A DNA stretch of 58,831 bases, taken from Butyrivibrio sp. (GTDB lineage Bacteria > Bacillota > Clostridia > Lachnospirales > Lachnospiraceae). This document shows, one piece after another, positions 34,954-43,113 of the stretch. The first letter of the stretch is position 1. Each line of letters begins with the position of its first letter. The translations under genes and the position numbers were made by a program. A model generated the notes under the pieces. It did no database searches. It had not been told where the DNA came from and saw only the letters and a list, made by a program, of their open reading frames with translations. The stretch covers positions 1-58,831 of the forward strand of contig JAILMY010000187.1 in the NCBI GenBank assembly GCA_024692165.1. The letters run 5' to 3'.

Positions 34954-37197
34954 TTATTTAGCCTCGTACCAGTCGCTTCCTGTGTGACATTCCGCCTCAA
35001 GGGGCACCTTAAGGCTGGCAGCTTTCTCCATTTCTCCTGTTAAAAGAGCTGTGACCTTCTCCACCTCATCGGGTGCAGTCTCTATAACCAGCTCATCGTG
35101 AATCTGCAGAATGAGCCTGGACTTCAGGTTCTCTCTCTTTAGGGCAAAAAAGACATTTATCATGGCAATCTTCATAATATCAGCTGCAGAGCCCTGAATT
35201 GGCGCATTCATGGCTACTCTTTCACCGAACTGGCGAAGATTGAAGTTGCCGGCTTTAAGTTCAGGTATAGGGCGTCTTCTGCCGTACATGGTAACACTGT
35301 AGCCCTTTTCCTTGGCATCAGAGATCACCTTGCTCTGATAAGCCTTAACTCCCGGGTATGTCTCAAAGTATTTTTCCATATAATCCTTGGCTTCTCCCAC
35401 GGATATGGAAAGGTCCTGTGAAAGGCCAAAGGAACTGATTCCGTACACAATACCAAAGTTTACAGCCTTGGCATTTCTTCTCTGAAGAGGTGTGACATTT
35501 TCGAATGGCACATGGAACACCTTGGAAGCTGTGATCCTGTGGATGTCCTCTCCTTCATGATAGGCACTGATAAGTCCCTGATCCCTGGACATGTGAGCCA
35601 GGATTCTAAGCTCAATCTGGGAGTAATCTGCATCTGCAAATACATAGCCATCCTTTGGAACAAAGACCTTTCTGATAAGTCTTCCAAGCTCTGTTCTCAT
35701 GGGAATGTTCTGAAGATTGGGCTCTGTGGAGCTGATTCGACCTGTAGCTGTTATAGTCTGATTAAAGCTTGTATGTATCCTTCCATCTGCCTCAATGAAC
35801 TCAGCAAGACCATCAGCATAGGTTGACTTTAGTTTTGCAAGTCCCCTGTACTCTAAGATGTCTGCTACAATCTTGTGCTCGGGAGCAAGCTTCTCCAGCA
35901 CATCTGCAGCGGTTGAATAGCCTGACTTAGTCTTCTTTTCCGCAGGAAGTCCCAGTCTTTCAAAAAGAATCTCTCCAAGCTGCTTGGGCGAATTTATGTT
36001 AAACTCACAATCTGCCAGCTCATAGATACTCTTTTCAAGCTCTGCTATTCTTTCCGCCAGCTTGTCACCATAGGCCTTAAGTTCATCATCTCTGGCAATA
36101 ATGCCCTCTTTTTCCATGGCAAAAAGAATGTACGAAAGAGGCATCTCCATGTTGTAGAAAAGGTTCAGCATCGAAGTCCTGGCAAGCTTCTTATAAATGA
36201 CCGGAGCCGCCAAAAGACATACATAGGCAACCTTTCCGGCATACTCTGAAACCTTCTTCTCATCTGCCTCGAATAAAGAGCCCTTTCCAAAGAGATCTGC
36301 TCTCTTTTCAAGGTTAAGCTTCAGATATTCCCTGGCCACATCCCAAGGCTCATAGTCGTTCTTGATAGGGTTTAAAATGTATGCTCCTATAAGCACATCG
36401 AAAAGTCTTGGTTCTCTCTCATAGGATGTATCCTTAGCTGAAATAATATCATCCCTGTCAGGATCACCAAACTCATAGCCTGTGGTCCTTGTCTTTATCT
36501 CATAGGGTTCAAATATCCTGTAGCTCTGCTTGGCATCAAAGGTCACAAGAGAAACCTTCTGGCTAAGGGCCGAGAGCTTCCCTCCAAGATAATCTGCTGT
36601 TATAAAGTTCTCTGCCTTGATAAAGACCGCTTCGCCCTCATCAAAGCAAAGAGCTACACCTATAACCTTCCTGTCCTTGCCCTTTGCATTCCCCACCGGA
36701 GTGTCGAAAAGGACATAAAAGGCAACGTAGTTATCCGCTTTCTTCTCGCCATATTCAAGAGCTTTACCAAACAGCTCCTCAACTTCGTTAAGATCAGAGG
36801 TAGATCTGATTCGGCAATTAAATACAGGAGCAGCTTTGCCTGCTGCGCCGCCGGCAAGAACGGACAGTCTGTTCTGAAGGATCTCTACAAGAGCTTCGGA
36901 AACAGGTACAGGGCCATTTGTCATGTTCTCAGATATTCCAAGGCTTCCTGCAGTCTCCTGCCAGATTTCCTTAAAATGCAGGACCTGATCTGCCACAAAA
37001 GCCTGATCTGCATCGAATGCTCCAAACTCCAAAGTTTCAAATCCGCCGCTCTTTAGCTCATTAACTATCTTGAACAGAGCGCCGTAGACTCCGCCTAAAT
37101 GTCTTCCGCTCTCATCCGTAAAATCAGGTATCGCATAAAACGCATCCCTGACAAGAGTATTTATATCTATATTCAAAACCAGTTTATTGTCTGCCAT
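34954..37197 (-). CDS. polA: DNA polymerase I lacking an intact 5'-nuclease domain
   Basis: A 747-residue family A polymerase used in repair and Okazaki-fragment processing. Motif A ADADYSQIELRILAHMS, motif B RRNAKAVNFGIVYG and motif C LQIHDELVIE are intact. The family normally has ~880 residues. Here the N-terminus (KLVLNIDINTLVRDAFYAIP ... GGVYGALFKIVNEL) resembles only the first ~70 residues of the 5'-3' exonuclease, and the rest of that domain is missing. The 3'-5' exonuclease-like region (about 150-330) has FDTPVG in place of the DxE motif, so proofreading is probably absent. The ATG at 37197 follows TGGAGAATT. Confidence 0.94.
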   Translation of the reverse strand: MADNKLVLNIDINTLVRDAFYAIPDFTDESGRHLGGVYGALFKIVNELKSGGFETLEFGAFDADQAFVADQVLHFKEIWQETAGSLGISENMTNGPVPVSEALVEILQNRLSVLAGGAAGKAAPVFNCRIRSTSDLNEVEELFGKALEYGEKKADNYVAFYVLFDTPVGNAKGKDRKVIGVALCFDEGEAVFIKAENFITADYLGGKLSALSQKVSLVTFDAKQSYRIFEPYEIKTRTTGYEFGDPDRDDIISAKDTSYEREPRLFDVLIGAYILNPIKNDYEPWDVAREYLKLNLEKRADLFGKGSLFEADEKKVSEYAGKVAYVCLLAAPVIYKKLARTSMLNLFYNMEMPLSYILFAMEKEGIIARDDELKAYGDKLAERIAELEKSIYELADCEFNINSPKQLGEILFERLGLPAEKKTKSGYSTAADVLEKLAPEHKIVADILEYRGLAKLKSTYADGLAEFIEADGRIHTSFNQTITATGRISSTEPNLQNIPMRTELGRLIRKVFVPKDGYVFADADYSQIELRILAHMSRDQGLISAYHEGEDIHRITASKVFHVPFENVTPLQRRNAKAVNFGIVYGISSFGLSQDLSISVGEAKDYMEKYFETYPGVKAYQSKVISDAKEKGYSVTMYGRRRPIPELKAGNFNLRQFGERVAMNAPIQGSAADIMKIAMINVFFALKRENLKSRLILQIHDELVIETAPDEVEKVTALLTGEMEKAASLKVPLEAECHTGSDWYEAK

Positions 37198-37247
37198 AAT
37201 TCTCCAGTATAATGTCTTAATGTCTTCTCAATCCAAGTCCGCCAAAA

Positions 37248-37577
37248 TCAAATTCCCAGTGAAAAAGTAAGAACCACCGTAACTACTAAAAGCGCCAGAA
37301 CCATCAGTTCCATCATAAAGCTTGTAAAAGCAACATACCGCCTTATCTTAAGCCTCTTTCTGGCCTTTGCCAAAATTCCATCCAGCTCGTTCTTTAGGTT
37401 AAAGTTGTTGCCATCTTCAAGCCTTTGCATACCAACCTTAACAAGGAACTGAATTGTCAGCTCTTCCTTGCAGTCCGGACAGCTATCTATGTGGTTTAAA
37501 AAATCTGAAAGTCCCTGATTGTCCAGTTCATCATCCAAAAACAACGGGATCATTCTGTCTGCATCTTTACAAGTCAT
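37248..37577 (-). CDS. Anti-sigma-factor-like zinc-finger membrane protein
   Basis: A 109-residue protein with an N-terminal zf-HC2-type domain (TCKDADRMIPLFLDDELD ... FLNHIDSCPDCKEE, i.e. HxxxCxxC) and a C-terminal membrane helix (FMMELMVLALLVVTVVLTFS). This is the layout of anti-sigma factors that hold an ECF sigma factor at the membrane. No sigma factor gene lies beside it. I chose the ATG at 37577 because it follows TTGGAGAAAGAT; ATGs at 37592 and farther upstream are possible. It is 51 bp upstream of polA. Confidence 0.8.
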   Translation of the reverse strand: MTCKDADRMIPLFLDDELDNQGLSDFLNHIDSCPDCKEELTIQFLVKVGMQRLEDGNNFNLKNELDGILAKARKRLKIRRYVAFTSFMMELMVLALLVVTVVLTFSLGI

Positions 37578-37655
37578 ATCTTTCTCCAACATCTTGTATG
37601 GAAAAAAGTGGTTTTTGCTTAGAATTCTACAACATATAGAATACCAAAAATTGCC

Positions 37656-37695
37656 CAAAAAGAAAAGAGACACCGGTGAACTGATATCTCTTTTC
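37656..37695 (-). terminator. Intrinsic terminator of the GPH transporter operon
   Basis: Minus-strand stem GAAAAGAGA/TCTCTTTTC (37662-37670 / 37687-37695), enclosing CACCGGTG, followed by CTTTTT. It lies 66 bp beyond the transporter stop. Confidence 0.7.
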
Positions 37696-37760
37696 AACCC
37701 CTATATTCTAATACATTCAGATAATTTCAAATTAAGTTCTGTTCCATAAAGAAAAATGCT

Positions 37761-39206
37761 TTAGTTTGAATTCTCCTTGGTCTTTCTCTCCACAAGCTCG
37801 ATAGAAATTTCCTGGAGCTTCTCGTCTGTTAGAATGTATTTCTTCTTGAACCAGAAAATAGCAAATACAAGACCACAGATAGGAATGATAGTCATAGTCA
37901 TTCTAAGTCCCATCTTCTGCGCTGCCTCAACTCCCAGGGAATAATCAATCTCAGCAGCTGCCTCGGCAGTGTCATTGGAGAGAGAAAGGACCTGCAGAGC
38001 CAGTGCAGCGATAAATGCTGAAATTCCTGATGCAAGCTTTACGACGAAGGTCTGCATTGAGAAAATCACTGACTCGTCACGGCGATAGTTCTTGATCTCA
38101 CCGTAATCAACTGTATTTGCAAGGAATACTGTTGTGATAACCGCCAGCATTCCGTTAGCTGCGAAGATAAAGAATCCCGGAATAAACAGAAGATAAACAT
38201 TGTTCATAGTTGTTGATGCCAGGACAAGCAGTGAAATATATCCTACAATTGCCATTCCCATACTGATGAAATAGATCTTTATTGATGTAAAGAATTTTCT
38301 AAGGAATGGATACAAAAGCATCATGGCAAGAATCTGGATACCGCCACCAAAGGTAGAAAACAGTGTGTAGTCTCCTCTCCAGCCTGCTCCGCCAAAGTCA
38401 TATTTGAAGAAATAAATAACCAGGTTTGATGTGATGTAGATTGAGCAGTTAACAATAACAATAGCCACAACCACGGCCATAGCCTGATCGTTCTGGATAA
38501 GAGCCTTGAACATCTCACCAATAGATGCAGTCTTCATATCTACTGTGGACTTCTCTTTTACATTGATGCAGCAGATAACTGTGAAAAGCACGAACAAAAC
38601 CGCAATGGCAATAGAAAAGTATGAGAAACCTACTCTCTCAACCTCACGGTCAGAGATGCCTGCTCCGCCAAATAAATGGCCCAGAGCTGATACGCTCATA
38701 ACTGTAATGATAGTGATGATGGCTGAACCAACACCGGCGCAGGAACGGGCGAGAGTTGTAAGATTCTCTCTCTCTTTTCCTCCCTCAGTAAATGCAGGGA
38801 TCATTGACCAGTAAGGGATGTCCATCATGGTATATGTAACACCCCAGATGATGTAGGTTACAGCTGCATAAGCAACCAGTCCGCCGCCGCTTAGAGCTGG
38901 CGGTGCTGAAAACATCAAATAAAGAACGATTGCATTTGTAATGGTTCCAATAAGAAGCCAGGGACGGAACTTGCCCCATCTTGTCTTGGTCTTGGCAACA
39001 ATAGCACCCATGATCGGGTCATTGAAAGCATCGAATACACGGGCAACCATAAGGATCACACCCATAGCTGCAGCGCTTACTCCAAGGATATCCTGGAAAT
39101 AATACAGTACATATGATGCAGAAAGCATGTAGACCATGTCCTTACCTACAGCACCAAGTCCATAGGATGCCTTCGCTGCTCCTGATAATCTCATTTTCTT
39201 TTCCAT
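37761..39206 (-). CDS. GPH-family (MelB-like) sugar:cation symporter
   Basis: A 481-residue transporter with about 12 helices. The glycoside-pentoside-hexuronide family motif is seen in ARVFDAFNDPIMGAIVAKTK and RWGKFRPWLLIG after the second helix. Members import oligosaccharides or glycosides with Na+ or H+; the substrate cannot be told here. It starts 2 bp after the stop of the GT-B-like gene and is almost certainly co-transcribed with it. No glycosidase is adjacent, which is unusual for a catabolic symporter and may hint at another role. Confidence 0.9.
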   Translation of the reverse strand: MEKKMRLSGAAKASYGLGAVGKDMVYMLSASYVLYYFQDILGVSAAAMGVILMVARVFDAFNDPIMGAIVAKTKTRWGKFRPWLLIGTITNAIVLYLMFSAPPALSGGGLVAYAAVTYIIWGVTYTMMDIPYWSMIPAFTEGGKERENLTTLARSCAGVGSAIITIITVMSVSALGHLFGGAGISDREVERVGFSYFSIAIAVLFVLFTVICCINVKEKSTVDMKTASIGEMFKALIQNDQAMAVVVAIVIVNCSIYITSNLVIYFFKYDFGGAGWRGDYTLFSTFGGGIQILAMMLLYPFLRKFFTSIKIYFISMGMAIVGYISLLVLASTTMNNVYLLFIPGFFIFAANGMLAVITTVFLANTVDYGEIKNYRRDESVIFSMQTFVVKLASGISAFIAALALQVLSLSNDTAEAAAEIDYSLGVEAAQKMGLRMTMTIIPICGLVFAIFWFKKKYILTDEKLQEISIELVERKTKENSN

Positions 39207-39208
39207 AG

Positions 39209-40693
39209 TTATACTCTTCCCTTCTTGAGACCCATAGCGATCTCTACAACCTTCTTCGCTCCGTCGTAAATCCCCATGTTCTTGTTAAGAACTATGCTCT
39301 CACACATCTCATCCAAAAGCGGCGTTTCAAGGAACTGATCCAGCATCTGAACTGTGTGTGGTATATCTCTGCACTCCAGTGTTCCATCTCCGATCTCGGC
39401 GGAGTGGATTGCTCCCCACATCTCGTGCTTGCCGACTCTCTTGATAAAGAGCTTCGGAACCGGATAAAATGCCAGTTCACTTGGCTTGGTTACCAGGACG
39501 TCAGCGCTTCTCATAAGGAGGTTTGTGGTGTAAACCGCCTCGAAAATATCCTTGTGATAGAATCCATGGATTCCTGTGATCTCCTCATCAGGACTTAGCG
39601 CCTTAGTGGCAAAAGAAAGAGTGTCTTCCCAGTTGTCCATGTGCTCAGTCTTAAGAGCTGCCATTTCAGGAATCTCGGAAAGTAGCTGATCCCATACATT
39701 TTTGTAGTCACCTACGTTTACGTAAAGCATTGCCTTGCCCTCCCTGATATAAGGGATAAGGTGTTTAATTATCTCAGCGAAGATTTCCTTCTGAGCTCCG
39801 GCTCCACCGATTGTCAAAAGAAATCTCATAGGCTTGCCGTTCTTCTTGCGGTCAAGTCTTGCCTGACAGTCAGCCTCGATATTGCTTACAAGCTCATAGT
39901 CGATGTAATGGCCTGTATAAACAAGATCCTGCTGTGACATTGGCTTACATACATTCTTCTTGTTCATTCCATTCAGAATGCGATAGCCCATGTAAGCGTT
40001 TCTGCACTGGATAGTATGAACACTGCCCTCTGAAAGATGCAGCGCCATAGGCCAGTTATCAGGAATAGCATTCACAACATACTTCATTCCCGCATGAATC
40101 GCAGCCTGAGCAGGCCATACATGAGTTGCAATAACCGGAATGTCCTTAGGGACATTCTTGTAAACCGGCGCCATAAGCTCAGCATTTTTCTGATCCTTGG
40201 CGTTATATGAAAGAGCCCTGAATCCCTCATAGTTCGTAGGCTCCCAAACAAGCTTATTGAAAATCGGGTTTTTGGAAAGCCTGGATCCCAATGAATAAAG
40301 GTCATTCTGATGACCGATAACCTTTGTACATGTGGTCTCAGGATAGGAATTAAGATCCATCCAATATGGTGTATATCCTAAATGTCTGGCATAAGATGCC
40401 ATAGCCATTGAAATTCTGTAATGGCCAAAGCCCATTCGAATATTACCAACAATTATCCCCTTATCAGTGTCCATTCCCCCCTCGGAAATCGCAGCGCTTG
40501 TATTCGAAGAAATCTCAACATTCTTCACACCCAGTAAAGGACCGATCACATTATTGTCAGTAATTCTAACTTTGTAGTCCTTGGCAGAATCATCGCCATA
40601 TTTCTTAATGTAGTTTTTCTTGGATTTAAGAGCACTGTTGTAATCCTTATCACTTACCTTGTTCCCAAAAATCACTTTCGCCTTGTCTGTCAT
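39209..40693 (-). CDS. GT-B-fold protein resembling MurG/MGDG-synthase-type glycosyltransferases
   Basis: A 494-residue soluble protein. The first half has the acceptor-like motif VGNIRMGFGHYRISMAMASYA (compare the Gly-rich start of GT28 proteins), and the second half has FLLTIGGAGAQKEIFAEIIKH, similar to the GT28 C-terminal nucleotide-sugar region, and VTKPSELAFYPVP, similar to the family's TKPGG-like loop. A sugar transferase function is likely but the donor and acceptor are unknown. The ATG at 40693 follows GGGAAAAGCT and overlaps the stop of an upstream short frame (ATGA). A TTG 45 bp upstream is in frame. Confidence 0.75.
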   Translation of the reverse strand: MTDKAKVIFGNKVSDKDYNSALKSKKNYIKKYGDDSAKDYKVRITDNNVIGPLLGVKNVEISSNTSAAISEGGMDTDKGIIVGNIRMGFGHYRISMAMASYARHLGYTPYWMDLNSYPETTCTKVIGHQNDLYSLGSRLSKNPIFNKLVWEPTNYEGFRALSYNAKDQKNAELMAPVYKNVPKDIPVIATHVWPAQAAIHAGMKYVVNAIPDNWPMALHLSEGSVHTIQCRNAYMGYRILNGMNKKNVCKPMSQQDLVYTGHYIDYELVSNIEADCQARLDRKKNGKPMRFLLTIGGAGAQKEIFAEIIKHLIPYIREGKAMLYVNVGDYKNVWDQLLSEIPEMAALKTEHMDNWEDTLSFATKALSPDEEITGIHGFYHKDIFEAVYTTNLLMRSADVLVTKPSELAFYPVPKLFIKRVGKHEMWGAIHSAEIGDGTLECRDIPHTVQMLDQFLETPLLDEMCESIVLNKNMGIYDGAKKVVEIAMGLKKGRV

Positions 40694-40782
40694 AGCTTTT
40701 CCCATTCTGCCAGAATCTTCACTCTGGCCACTAAACAATAGTTGTAGGAAACGTGAAACAATTTTTCAGTTTCCACATTCAT
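40690..40782 (-). CDS. Short leader frame coupled to the GT-B-like gene
   Basis: A 30-codon frame beginning MNVETEKLFHVSYNYCLVAR with the best ribosome binding site of the region, GGAGGTTATT, five bases before its ATG. Its stop overlaps the GT-B-like start as ATGA, which favours translational coupling. A GGAAACTGAAA/TTTC(A)CGTTTCC hairpin lies just inside it. A second ATG at 40778 would give a 15-codon peptide. It might instead be the remnant of an N-terminus shifted out of frame. Not recognisable by sequence. Confidence 0.5.
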   Translation of the reverse strand: MNVETEKLFHVSYNYCLVARVKILAEWEKL

Positions 40783-40847
40783 AATAACCTCCGGGCACAA
40801 AAATAACAAGAAACGCTTTTTACAAAATTCGTTTCCCTAATTTGTGC
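40747..40847. promoter_or_regulatory. Paired GAAAC inverted repeats before the GT-B/GPH operon
   Basis: Two inverted pairs share the half-site (G)GAAAC(G): GAAACG (40810-40815) with CGTTTC (40830-40835), enclosed by GCACAAA (40795-40801) and TTTGTGC (40841-40847); and GGAAAC (40747-40752) with GTTTCC (40769-40774). The half-site resembles LacI-family operators. The outer pair ends four bases from the GGAGG of the leader frame, so it could also hide that site in the RNA. Confidence 0.55.
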
Positions 40848-40867
40848 AATATTACAAAAGTCTGTTA

Positions 40868-41950
40868 TCAGATAACGGACACTATTGAGAGGGTTCTGTT
40901 TTTGGAAAGATCCACATACTCGTTTCCGCACTTCACCACCGGTTTGGAAAGATATGTTGGATTTATAAAGATAATTTCACCGGTCTGTCCGGTATTGAGC
41001 AAAACTCTGTTTGCAATGAATGTGTTAACTATATTGGACAGGAATGTCATAATGACATTTGGCTCATACTTTTCAAGACCATTTTGCTCAAACTCCTCAA
41101 TTACGGTAAATGGGCAGATTGAGTTTCTAAATGGCCTTCTTGAAGTCAGATCATCATAAACATTTGATACAGTAACAATAGATGAGATCAGATCGATCTG
41201 GTCGTTCTTAAGATGAAGGGGATAGCCTGAACCATCCCTAAGCTCGTGGTGCATCAGGATACAACTCTTGATACGGTTGTCTATGTCCTTGTCCTTCACA
41301 AGTTCATAGCCCTTTACCACATGTTCTCTCATGACTCTTTCCTCATACTCTGTAAGAGGTGTAGTCTTATTGATAAGATCAGAGGGAATCAGCATCTTTC
41401 CGATATCATGAAGAAGCCCGCCGGCTGTAGCCACCTGAATCTCTTCTTCTGAGAGCATGAGCCAGGTGGCAAGAGTATTACTGATAAGAGAAACATTAAG
41501 GCTGTGCATATATACAGCATCACTGTTATCCCTGAGGTTATGAAGCATATCAAATACGCCGGCTGTTCCGCCCGCTTCAACAAAGAGGTGATAAACCGGC
41601 TCAGTGAGTTTTTCCACATCAAGCTGCATGGAATCATTGGCGATCATCTTGAAGGACTCTTCCAAAGCCTCCGCATGTTCTTCGATATGCTGCTTGAACT
41701 TGATAAATTCCTCAGAGTTACGCAGCCTCTGGGCATAGGAAAGATCTTCCTGTGCCACCGTTGCCTTTTTCTCCACCGCCATCTTCTTATCTTCAACGAA
41801 GATATTGTAGAGAGAATGAGCCTTGATCCTGGCAATATCCTTTTCATCAAGGACGGTGCCCTTAGGAAGAACAAGCCTGTCGTCTATGGTATATATGTTT
41901 TCTGATACTACAAGCCCGGGTTCAAGCTTATCAACAGAAACCAGCTTCAT
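40868..41950 (-). CDS. HD-GYP domain phosphodiesterase
   Basis: A 360-residue protein with a ~100-residue N-terminal DUF3391-like region (KLEPGLVVSENIYTIDDRLV) and a HD-GYP domain (about 140-320): [47 protein letters not shown] enzymes hydrolyse cyclic di-GMP; GYP is intact, so the protein is probably active. I chose the ATG at 41950 after AGGGCAGGAA, which gives the family start MKLVSVDKLEPG, and not the longer frame to 42019. It is a single gene between tRNA-Leu and the GT-B-like operon. Confidence 0.93.
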   Translation of the reverse strand: MKLVSVDKLEPGLVVSENIYTIDDRLVLPKGTVLDEKDIARIKAHSLYNIFVEDKKMAVEKKATVAQEDLSYAQRLRNSEEFIKFKQHIEEHAEALEESFKMIANDSMQLDVEKLTEPVYHLFVEAGGTAGVFDMLHNLRDNSDAVYMHSLNVSLISNTLATWLMLSEEEIQVATAGGLLHDIGKMLIPSDLINKTTPLTEYEERVMREHVVKGYELVKDKDIDNRIKSCILMHHELRDGSGYPLHLKNDQIDLISSIVTVSNVYDDLTSRRPFRNSICPFTVIEEFEQNGLEKYEPNVIMTFLSNIVNTFIANRVLLNTGQTGEIIFINPTYLSKPVVKCGNEYVDLSKNRTLSIVSVI

Positions 41951-42071
41951 TTCCTGCCCTCTTTTCGACCAAATTGCGTGTTCGATATTACACTTATAGT
42001 ATATCAAAAATAAAAACATAAAAAAATAGCATCGCCACTAAAAATGGTAATGCCACGATTCAATATTATAG

Positions 42072-42154
42072 TGCCGGCGGTGGGACTTGAACCCACACGC
42101 CCTTACGGACAACAGATTTTGAGTCTGCATCGTCTGCCATTCCGACACGCCGGC
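42072..42154 (-). tRNA. tRNA-Leu, anticodon CAA
   Basis: The 83-base sequence folds with acceptor stem GCCGGCG/CGCCGGC, discriminator A, a long variable arm (TGTCCGTAAGGGCG) as expected for Leu, T-loop GTTCAAGTC, and anticodon loop CTCAAAA in the stem GCAGA/TCTGT, giving CAA for UUG codons. No encoded CCA. Confidence 0.95.
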
Positions 42155-42191
42155 AAATAAAACACTGCGCTGTCATTAACACAGCTTATTT

Positions 42192-42220
42192 AATATAACA
42201 CAGTAAAAATGTATATTCAA
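42192..42220 (-). promoter_or_regulatory. Promoter of tRNA-Leu
   Basis: On the minus strand TTGAAT (42215-42220) and TATATT (42192-42197) are separated by 17 bases and lie about 38 bases before the tRNA. Confidence 0.75.
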
Positions 42221-42252
42221 GCCCCTATTATACTTATGAGACCATAAAAGGA

Positions 42253-42435
42253 TTAGTCCGTAAAGGCCATCTCAGCATCTTTTATCATATTGCTAAGATC
42301 CAAATCCGAGACGTCAAGAACCCATGCCAGCATAGTAATATTATGGGCATGCTCCTCCACCGAAAACTTTGGACAGGTAAGATATGTATCTATCTCATCC
42401 TGCAGCTTTTTTCTGATATCTTCCTCTGATCTCAT
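42253..42435 (-). CDS. Small acidic protein of unknown function
   Basis: A 60-residue protein (MRSEEDIRKKLQDEIDTYLT ... VLDVSDLDLSNMIKDAEMAF), helical and acidic, with one Cys. The ATG at 42435 follows ATGAGGAACGACT, a good binding site. No family recognised. It lies between the NUDIX gene and tRNA-Leu on the same strand. Confidence 0.7.
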   Translation of the reverse strand: MRSEEDIRKKLQDEIDTYLTCPKFSVEEHAHNITMLAWVLDVSDLDLSNMIKDAEMAFTD

Positions 42436-42482
42436 AGTCGTTCCTCATAAAAACACTCTGATCTCACAACGTTATACAGTTA

Positions 42483-43100
42483 TCATTTTCCCTGAGCCTT
42501 ATATAAATAGTACGCCAGTACATGCAGTGACTGCTTAAAATCGCCACCGTTTATCCTCTTTAAAAGTTCTTCTTCAGTCAGCAGCTTAACATACAAAAAC
42601 TCCGTATCATCAAGCTCCTGCTCTCCGACTCTTACGCAGTTTTTGGCGCAGTAGATGTGAACACGGCTGTTTGAAAGGGTTGCGCTGGCAGGGATTGTCA
42701 TAAGATGCGTCCAGTCGCAGGATGTATAGCCTGTCTCCTCCACCAGTTCTCTCTTTGCCGCTTCAAATGCCTCATCCTCCGTGGCGATTATATTTTCACT
42801 TGTAATGTAAGGCACATCGCTCTTTTCCCTGTACTCAATGGCACCGGCGGGAAACTCGGTGGTGATCTCGTCGATACCGTGTCTGTACTGTCTTACACAG
42901 ACAAATCTTCCCTCTTTATCCGTGGCAACTACCAGAGAAAAGCTGTGTTTGGAGTAGTTGTAAACAGGACCGATAATCTCTCCGTTAGGAAGCTTATAGT
43001 CCACTTTTCTGAAATCTATCCACTGATCCTGGATCACATGCTCGACCTTCACGGCCTCCCAGGAGAGATTGTCATTTTTATTATCGCTTGTACTGCTCAT
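42483..43100 (-). CDS. NUDIX hydrolase, ADP-ribose pyrophosphatase type
   Basis: A 205-residue cytoplasmic hydrolase of nucleoside diphosphate-X compounds. The ADP-ribose pyrophosphatase-like layout is seen in FRKVDYKLPNGEIIGPVYNY, VRQYRHGIDEITTEFPAGAIE and the Nudix box ending AAKRELVEETGY. The catalytic REL-EE core is intact. The first two conserved positions of the box (G and E) read N and D, and about 20 extra residues separate the box from the preceding strand. The ATG at 43100 follows AAAGGAAGACAGTAA. ADP-ribose or a related sugar nucleotide is the likely substrate. Confidence 0.9.
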   Translation of the reverse strand: MSSTSDNKNDNLSWEAVKVEHVIQDQWIDFRKVDYKLPNGEIIGPVYNYSKHSFSLVVATDKEGRFVCVRQYRHGIDEITTEFPAGAIEYREKSDVPYITSENIIATEDEAFEAAKRELVEETGYTSCDWTHLMTIPASATLSNSRVHIYCAKNCVRVGEQELDDTEFLYVKLLTEEELLKRINGGDFKQSLHVLAYYLYKAQGK

Positions 43101-43113
43101 TTACTGTCTTCCT

